Source: Planctomycetota bacterium (GTDB taxonomy: Bacteria; Planctomycetota; J058). From it: a DNA stretch of 64,000 nucleotides. The stretch covers positions 1 to 64,000 of the forward strand of contig JAMLIC010000041.1 of the NCBI GenBank assembly GCA_023954375.1. Reading direction: 5' to 3'. The translations under genes and the position numbers were made by a program. Of this stretch, positions 20,901 to 29,900 are shown piece by piece (the first letter of the stretch is position 1; every line of letters begins with the position of its first letter). The notes beneath the pieces are model-generated. The model had not been told where the DNA came from, ran no database searches, and saw nothing but the letters and a program-made list of their open reading frames with translations.

Positions 20901-23900
20901 GCGTCGACGTTGTAGGTCGCGCCCTGCACGGTGACCGGCGCGCCATCCACGGTCACGCCGATGGTGATCGTCTGGGACCCGTCGGCGAGGGCCGCGCCGC
21001 GGTACTCGGGCGAGATCGTCGCCACGCCGTTGGTGAAGCGGGCGCTCGTGGCGCTCGTGCCGCCGCCGTCGGGCAGGCCGGTGAGCAGGTTCGTGGCCGA
21101 GAACGGCGCCCCGACCGGGGTCGGCGAGGTCGCCAGGCCGAACACCGCCCCGGCGCCGACGTCGTTCGTCGGGTTCCCGTAGCGGTCCTGGGCCTGCGCC
21201 GAGCCGGTGCTCGGCTGCGCCACGCGGAAGGTGGTGAAGCCCTGGAGCGTGACGCGCGACACCTTCGCCGGCGTGAACACGACCGTGTTGTCGACCCCGT
21301 CGACCTGCGAGGAGACGAGCGGGAGCTCGGCCAGGGTCAGGACCTCGAACGTGTTCCCTGCCCCCGGGGCGCCGCCGCGCGTCACCGTCGCCGCGCCGTC
21401 GTTGGTCCCGTTGTAGGCGAACGTCAGCGTGAGCTCGGTGTTCGAGGTCACCGTCTGGACGACGTAGAACACGCCGGGCTCGCTCGAGAACTCGATCCAG
21501 TGCCCCTGGAGGAGGTCGCTCTGGAACGAGGTGCCGGCGCCGGTGACCGTCGACGAGCCGTTCACGACGTTCACGGTCCCGGTGAGGACTCGCACGGCCG
21601 GGGCCAGCGGCTCGGTGATCGTGATCGTCGTGGCGGTGTTGGCGGCGATCACCGCCCGCCGGCCGACCGCCGGGCCGTCGCCCGTGAACAGGATCGTCTT
21701 GCCGACCAGGTCCCCGGGCGTCCAGTCGGCGCCGGCGGCGGTCTTGGTGATGACCAGCGGCGTCCCGGTCGCGGACTGGACGGCCCGCGGCGAGTTGGCC
21801 CCGTCCTGGCTCGCCACGCGCACCGACAGGCGCATGGGCCGCCCGTTGTTGTGCCCACCGCCGTACCGCAGGACGTTGCCCAGGTTCGTGGTCGCGCCGG
21901 GCGGGAGGAGGTCGACGTAGTCGACGTCCGGCGTCGCCTCGACCATCACGTCCGGCACCGGCGTCGCCGCGGGCGCCTCGTAGCTCAGGCGCGGCCGGTC
22001 GAAGCCCGGGTTGAAGGTCGACGCGACCCGGATGCGCAGGAAGCGCGCGGGCGAGCCGATGTTCGTCGTCGGGTTGCCGCCGGCATCGAGCAGCTCGACC
22101 GCCGCGCCGGTGGGGAACAGGCCGTCGATCCGGTAGATCGCGGCCGGGTCGCCGGCGGTCGCCGCGGACCCCTGCCCGTCGACGAGCTTCAGGGCGTCCA
22201 TGAGCGTCGTCGGGCCGGAGACGTCGACGAACGAGCCCACCGTGCTCGCGCCGGCGGTCGCGTCGACGCCCGAGACGACGACGTACCGGTTGCCGCTGAA
22301 CGCCACGCGCGCCTGGCTGTACGCCTTCTGCAGGGGCGCCGAGCTGGCGGTCATCTGCCGGATGGCGGTCTGCAGGGCGGCGGCGATCGCCGGGCCGTCG
22401 CTGGTGATCGCACCGACGACCATGCTGGCCGTGGGCGCGGGGTTGTCGCCGTTGAGGGCGACGGTGAAGCTGTAGGAGCCCGCGGGGATCGACGTGGCGG
22501 GCGCGCTGCCGCTCACCCGCCGCCCGAAGGCCGAGGCGAGCGTCCACTCGACGCGCGCGGCCTGGCCGGCGGCGAACGTCACCTGGAGCGGCGGCGTCGG
22601 CTGGAAGTTCGTCGTGTCCACCGTGGTCACGTGCCCGTCGTCGCTGGCCCGGTGCACGTGGAAGAAGGCGTCGCCCGCGGGCCCGACGAACCGGGCGGCG
22701 GTGCCCACGAGGTTGAAGGTGCCCGCGCCCGTGTCGAGCTGAGCGCCGTCGATCTGGTCGCCGCCGCCGCCCAGGTTGATGATGCTCCCGCGCGCGACCT
22801 CGTCGGCCGCGCCGGTGGTCGGCCCCGTCCGCGGGAGCACGCGCAGGTTGGGCGTCGTGCCCGGCGTCGGCGGGCGGTTGCCGTCGGCGTCGACGGCCTG
22901 GAGGAGCAGGCTCCCGGTGAACGGCGCGTCGACGGTCTGCTGGCCCACGCTCGCCGGCCAGGCCACCTGCGTGAAGTTGCCCGGGATGACCTTGACGACG
23001 TTGCTCCCGGCGGCGCCCGCGAGCGTGAGCGGCGTCCCGCCGATCGTGGCCGTCAGCGTGATGTTCGCCGTGTTGAAGCCCGGGGCGGCCTCCACGCCCG
23101 TGAGCCGGCCGCGGAAGCTCATGAGGTCGAGCACGACCTGGCCCGTGGCCGAGATCGCGCTCGTCGGGATCTGCGGCACCCCGCCGTCCCACTGGAGCGT
23201 CGCCCCGGCGCCGGTCTGTGCGCTCGTGAAGCTGACGTCGATCGGCTGCCCGCCGGTGTTGGTGGTCTCGTTGCCCGCCGCATCGAGGAGCTGGATGCGG
23301 AAGGTGTTCGGCCAGGCCAGGCGGTTGCGGACCGAGCCGACGGTCACGTTCTCGAAGCGGACCTGCGTGGCCGGGCCGCCGGTGATGGCGAACTGGGCCG
23401 ACGTCCCGCCGAGGTCGACGGGCACCGGCGAGCCGATCCCGGCCGCGACGACCTCGGGGTAGCGCTGGTAGCTGACCGTGCCCGCCGCGCTGCCGTTCGG
23501 GAAGGTGATCGTCCCCGCGACCTCGTCGATCACGAAGGCGACGCCGGTGCTGACCGTGACCGAGCCCGGGACGACCACGGGCGGCTGACCGTTGACCGAC
23601 GCCAGGGTGATCGTGTCGCCGTTGCCCTGGGCGCCGAACGGCTCGTTGTTCACCGCGACGGCGGCGCCCGGCGCGAGGACGACCACCTTCACGGTGTGGT
23701 TCGACGCCGCGTTGGCCGTGTTGCGCACGTGGCGCAGGGTCAGGGTGCGCGTCGCGGGCGCCAGGTCGGCGGGGAGGTTCAGCGCGATGACGGCGCGGCC
23801 GTCGCTCGTCCCCTGCTCGAGGGTGATCAGGGCGGGGTTGCCCACGCCGGTGAGCGAGAAGTCACCGACGGCCGAGAGGTCGAAGCCCGGGTCCGAGTAG

Positions 23901-26900
23901 CGGACGAGGAGGCGCGCGTCCTGGGCGATCGCCGAGGTGGTCGTGAGGTCGATCGGGTGCGTGGCGTCCGTGTTGCCGGCGGTCGCGGGCGACGGGACGA
24001 CGAGCACGTTCGCCACCTGCCCGGGCTGGACGATGAACCGCGGCGGGAAGGTCCCGGGCACGGCCGGGGCCGCGTCGATCGGCACGTTCAGGGCGTCGCG
24101 GGTCTCGACCGTCACCTGGTGCTGGCGGTGGCGGTTGGTCGAGTTGGTGAACCCGGTCAGGGCGACGAAGTACGTGCCGGGCGGCAGGCTCGAGCCCAGG
24201 TTGTCGCGCTGGCAGGAGAGCACGCCCGCGGCGAAGGAGAAGTTGGTCAGGTTGAGCCCGGGGCTGCTCGCGCCCGCATCGAACCCGGGCGCGCCGTTCG
24301 CCCACGCGTCGGCGCCGGCGTCGTACGTGAACACGAGGCGCGCGTCGGCGGGGAGGCGCGTGCTGGTGGTGAAGGTCACCGTGTGCTGCGCGCCCGCGGC
24401 GCCCGACCCGGCCGGGTTCAGGACGACGGTCGTCACCGTCGCCTGGTCGCCCACGAGGTTGAACGGCGGCGAGGAGTCGTTCGGGCCCTCGATGATGCTC
24501 CCCGGCGTCTGGTCGGCGCCGCCATAGCTGTGGGTCGACATCGCCAGGGCGTAGCTGCCCTTCGTGTCCACGTTCACCGCGCCGGCGGCGGCCGCGATCG
24601 TGATGCGGTGGAGGATCGGCGTGATGCCGTCGCCCAGGACGCCGACCCCGTCCTTGCGCGAGATGACGAGGGTGCTGTCCGAGCCGTCCGCCGGGTCGAG
24701 TCGCATGACCGCCCCCGAGAGCGGCACGAAGCCTGCGCCGAGGTCGACCTCCCACAGGCCGACCGCGCCGCCGAGGACCTGGCTGTCGAGCGCGCTCAGG
24801 TCGAACGTGACGCTGTTGTCGAGCGGGCTGCGCGGGAAGACGACCCGCACCTGGCCGTCCGACGGGATCTGCGTGAGGCTGCGGAACTGGAGCGTGTAGC
24901 CCGAGGGCTGCGCCGCTCGCGTCTCCGTGGGCGACGCGGTGACGTTCGTCAACTGCGCGCCCGAGAGCGAGAAGTTGGGCGTGTTCGTCTCGGCGAGCAC
25001 GCGGTCGCCCGCGGCGAGCACGGCCGGCGGGCCGCCGCTGCTCTGGCGGTACATCGACACCGTCGCGAAGAAGTCCGTGCCCTCGTCGTTCGAGTTCACG
25101 ACCTGCCGCAGGGTCAGCGAGTGGTTGCCGGCGGGCAGGTCGGCGGCGCCGATGTATCGGATCCACAGGATCGAGCCGTCGACCGCGTTGCCCGGGTCGA
25201 GCAGGACCTGCAGGTCGGCGTTCGGGACGGTGGCCGCGTTCACGGTCCAGGTCAGGTTCGTGGCCGGGTCCGCCGCGACGTTGGCGAAGCTGAAGGGGCT
25301 GGTCTGGGCGTTGCCCTTCTGCAACTGGACGCGGATGACGTGCGCGGGCGAGCCGCGGACGATGACCGGCGTGCTGAAGGTGATCGTGTGCGTCGAGGCC
25401 GCGCCCTTGGCCGGGGGCGAGACGGCGTCGGCCAGGCTCTGCGGGCTCGACTCGACGATCGTCGCCGGGCCCGAGCGGTTCTCGTCGGCCCCGGTGAGCT
25501 GGGGCGGGTCGATGCGCCACAGCGTCTCGAGGACGTCGACCTCGCCCCCGGTCAGGGCGTTGACGTCGACGACGATGTCGAAGGCGCCGGGGACGGTGCA
25601 GGGGATCGTGACGCCCGCCTGGGTGTCCGCGACCCCCACGACCTGGCCGATCTGCGCGCTCGCGTCGCGCCCCTGGTCGCGGTACGCGGTGATCGTCCGG
25701 TTCCCGGCCGTGCCCGTGACCTCGAGGTAGATCGCGCCGGTCAGGTCGGTCCCGTCGAACACCTGGCCCGCGGCGATCGAGGTGCTGACGAGCGTGAGCC
25801 GCCCGCTGGCGCCGAAGGTCCGCAGCCGGGGGCGGAGGGAGGTCGCCGGGTTGCGGAACGCCTCGATGCGGTAGCGCGTGTCGCCCTTGAGCGAGGTGTT
25901 CGTCACGACGTCCACGAGCTGGATGGCGTGGCGCACGGGGCTCGTGTCGCCGTTGGCGCCCAGGAGCGGGTCGCGCTCGAGGACGAGCCCCGTGCGGCTG
26001 ACGCCCGCCGAGGTCGAGCGCTGGATCGCGCGGATGCGGTAGCCGCCGTCGATGCCGGCCCAGGTGATCGCCTCGCCGGCGCCGCCGGTGAAGGTCGAGG
26101 CGGCGGTCAGGCTGTTGGCCAGCTTGACCTCGGCGTCCTCGAAGAAGAGCGTCACGAGGCCGTTGGCCGGCAGGGTCGAGCCCATCTGGAACGTGAACGT
26201 GTGGGTCGAGCTCTGCTGGTCGGCGGCGGCCGGGGCGACCGCGTAGGTGACGCTGCTCGCGGCGAAGCCGGCGCCGTCGACGTCGACCTGCGGGAGCGTG
26301 CCGCTCGGCCACGCGTCGACCGTCACGCCGTTGCCCGTGTTGAGGGTGCGGACGGCGGCGACCTGGTGGGTCGCGACGACCGTCGTGTTGCGCACGTTCG
26401 AGAGCGCCAGGCGCAGGAAGGGCGTCGTCGCGGCGTCGATCGTCGCCGTCGCGACGAGGCGCACGGTCAGGTTGTCGGGGAGGAGCGAGACCGTGTAGTT
26501 CGTCGTGGGCGTGTACGGCCCCCCGCCCGCCGCGGCCGTGGAGAGGACGACGTGCGTCCCGGGCGTGGTGCTCACGTTCGAGACGTTGAACCCGAGCGGG
26601 AACGTGACCTCGATGGCGTTGCCCGTGACCACGTCGGCGTTGAGGCGGAAGTCGAACGTGTAGGTCGTCGCGCTGGACCCGGCGGTGACGACCGGCCGGG
26701 GCGCGCCAGGGGGCGGCAAGGGGCTGGACAGGGCCACGTTCGTCAGGTCACCGCCGGTGAGCGTCACGCCCGCGCCCGCCTGGGCGTCGAGCGCCGCGTA
26801 GCCGCTCGCCTGGTCGTCGAGCGTGTGCACCCGGAGGCCGCTGGCCGGGTCGAACGTCTGCGCCTGGCTGGCGTTGCGCACACCCGTGACGGTGAGGTCC

Positions 26901-29900
26901 CACGCGCCGTGCGCCACGTCGGTCGCGCCGCCGTGGGTGATCGTCAGCACGTTGCCCGCGCCGCTGACGGTGGGCGTGAAGCCGCCCGCGGGCGCGGTGT
27001 TGACGGTCAGCCCCGCGGACGACACGTCGGTGTTGCCCGGGAACGTGACGATGATCCGCCCGCCGGTCGTCCCGCCGAGGCCCGGGAGGCGCGACTGCGT
27101 GTTGAACGTGACCCGGTAGCTCGCCCCGGCCGCGCCCGCGAGAGGGTTCGACAGGTTCACCAGCGTCACGCCGGTCACGGCGCCGCCGGTCGTCCGCACC
27201 ATGTTCGCGGCCGAAGCCGTCTGCGCCGACTGGTCGATCGTCGTCGCGCCGGCGGTGCGCGTCTCCACCTGCACCGGGAGGTCGCGGTTACCCCGGCGAG
27301 GGTTGGCGATCGCGTTGGTGAAGGTGAGCGTCATCGTGCCCGGCGTGAGGATGTTGCCAGTGCCGGCGGTGCGAGTGATCGTGATGATCGGGTCCGCCGT
27401 CCCCGGCGCCGACTTCGCGATCGAGAAGTTGCCGATGACCTGGGCGCCGTTGCTCGACGCCCAGCTCGTGTTACCGCCGCTCGCCGCCGAGATCGCCGAC
27501 AGGTCGATCGTGCCGGTCGGGTCGAAGAGCTGGAGGCGCACGACCCCGTCGTCCGGGATGTCCGACTTGGTCACGAACTGCACGACGTAGGTCGTCGAGG
27601 CCCCTGTCCCCGTGGCGCCCTGGGTGAGCGACGGGACGAGGATCGGGTCGGTCGAGGCGACCGTGTGACCCTGGATCGTGATCGCCTGCGCCGGGGTCGG
27701 TCCGTCACCCGCCGTCGTCGAGATCGTCGCCACGTAGTCGCCCGGGAGCGGCGGGTTGGCGCTGATCGCGCCCGTGAGCGTGATCCTGTGGAACCCGGCC
27801 TCGACCGGCGTCGTGCCAGTGTTCCGGATGATCAGGTCCTGCCCGTTGACCTCGAAGTCCGCCGTCACCAGGGCGCCCTGAGCGGCCTGGCGGATGGCGG
27901 CCTGCGCCGCGTCCGGGTCGAGGTACACGGGCGGCGTCGTGACGCTCGAGCGCGGGTCCGTTCGCCACGTGCCCGTCAGGCCGGCGTGGAGCACGAACCC
28001 CGACGGCATCGAGACCACGATCGCCCCGTTGGGCGGGACCTGCGAGTGCGTCGACAGCTCGAACGTGGTCGTCGCGACGGCCTCGTACGTGCGCGTCGCG
28101 GAGAGGGTCGCCCGGGGGGCGTTGCTCGTCCCGGGCCCCTGGAGCGCCTGGCCGGCGATCGTGAGCGGCGCCGTGGTCGGGCCCTCGATCGTCGCCGGGG
28201 TCGTGTTCAGGAGCTGCACGGTGACGCCGGCGGACCCGGGGAGGGTGGACGTGGTCGTGGCGGACGTGGGGAAGTTCCCGGCGAAGCGGATGCGGCGCTG
28301 CGTGGCCCCGCCGGCGAGCGCTGCACCCGTGTTCTGGAAACGGAACACCATCCGGCCTGACGCGTCGAGCCGCAGCGAGTGCGGCTTGACGTTCGCGAGG
28401 TTGTCGAACGTGACCGGGACCGGCGTCGCCGTGATGTCCTCGTTCGCCGCCCCCCGCAAGTTGCGGGCGATCACCACGCTCCCGTTGACCCCGCTCGCAC
28501 CATTGGCGACGAGGTTGACGTACCCCAGGCCGCTCGTGGTGCCGACGGTGCCGCTGGCGAGGAGGGTTCCACCGTTGCGCACCTCGATCGCATCGGCCGC
28601 CACAGACCCGCCCCGGACATAACGGAGCGTCACCTGCCCGTCGGCGTTGGTGTTCGTCCCCGCCCCGCCCACGCCGTAGGTGGCCCCGAAGACGATCCCG
28701 CTCAGGCTCAGGCTCCGGAGGGTCGTGTTCGTCGCGGCCGAGTAGGTCCAGATGCTGTCCTCGATGGCCGTCGTCACGTCGATGAAGAAGTTCGTGTTGA
28801 TCGACTGCGTGTGCGTGAACTCCACGTCGTACTGGATCGGGGTGTGGGTGGGGACGGTGCCGACACGGTCGGTCCCGTTCAGGCTGGCCGGATCGCCCGT
28901 GACCACCAGGTTGCCCGTGTCCACGACGTTGAACGTGGGCGAGGCGGCGTAGCACTTGAGGTTGTTGCTGTTGTTGGTCCTGGTGATGTTGTGAAAGATG
29001 AAGATGCGCGCCCCGCGGATCTCGTAGTCCGGGAGCGTGACCGTGAGGGCGAGCGGAGACGCCATCGTACGGTTGTTGCCGTTTGCGGTGTAGACCACGG
29101 CGTTGGGCGTCGAACTGCCGAAGAGCGCGACCGGGGCCGGCGCCGACCCAGCTGGAGTGTTGTAGTTGTTGACGCCCGGCGCCGAGGTGATCGTAAAGCC
29201 ACCACCGAGATGTCCGAAGTCGGGCCCGAACGGAGGAAAGGCGATGACGAACTTGTCACCGCCGTCGAGGGTGAAGCCTTGCGTCCCCGTGAGGCTGAAG
29301 GTGACCGACGCCCCCTTGGGGAGGTTCGGGTACGTTCCGCCGGCGGTGACGGTGAGGCCGATCTCGTTCGAGCTCACCTCGGCCTTGAAGTCGAGCGAGG
29401 TGGTGTTGTTGACGAACGTCGGCCCCTGCGGCAGGTTCATGTGCGGCCGATTCGTGCCCGTCGAGTCGAGGACGTTCGTCCCCACCTGCGACCCCGTGAA
29501 CGGCGCGTCCCGGGTCTGCAGGTCGATCGTGTAGTTGCTCGCGGCGGCGGCGGGGTTCCGCATGTTGCTGATCGACACGACCATCGTGCGCCCGCCTGGG
29601 GTGGCGGTGCCGGTGCCGTCCCGGACCAGGTAGATCTTCTTCGCGGAGTCATCGACCGTCGTGGTGAAGCCGCCGTCGATCCCGCTCCACCCGGTCACGC
29701 TCGCCGTCCCGAGGCCGAACGTGTTGGCGCGGTTGTCGAAGGTCAGCTCGAGCGTCCCGTCGGCGGGGAGACCCGTCGTCGTGCGGAACGTGAAGGTGTA
29801 GGTGGGGATGGGGGTGCTCGCCGAGGCGCCAGTCGTCTGATACGTGCGGCGGAACACGGGCGATGAGTCGATCGAGAGGAGCACCCGGGCGTTCGCGTTC

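Larger units (their letters stand above)
15560..23400 (-). repeat. Ig/filamin-like 'DxxGN' domain array in the giant protein
   Basis: About 14 beta domains, each with a central motif of the type LLDAAGNETTN, AVDADGNRPP, LLDAGGNPTTN, AQDRYGNPTND, LFDAAGNAV, AHDAFHNRLG, ARDVAGNTI, AVDVSGNVNT, VLDANNNRLT, LLDSGNNVTAG, VVDQHNNPVD, VTDALSNPV and AVDAFHNIQYGD. This is the signature of extracellular bacterial Ig-like (Big/filamin type) repeats. Other modules are interleaved. Borders approximate. Confidence 0.75.

Noticed and set aside
13046-28360. A 15.3-kb open frame on the plus strand with no stop
   Set aside because: It is antisense to the giant gene. Its translation is Arg/Gly/Ala/Val-rich without domains or repeats that make sense, as expected opposite a GC3-rich gene. 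The minus-strand protein has a signal peptide and recognised domains.
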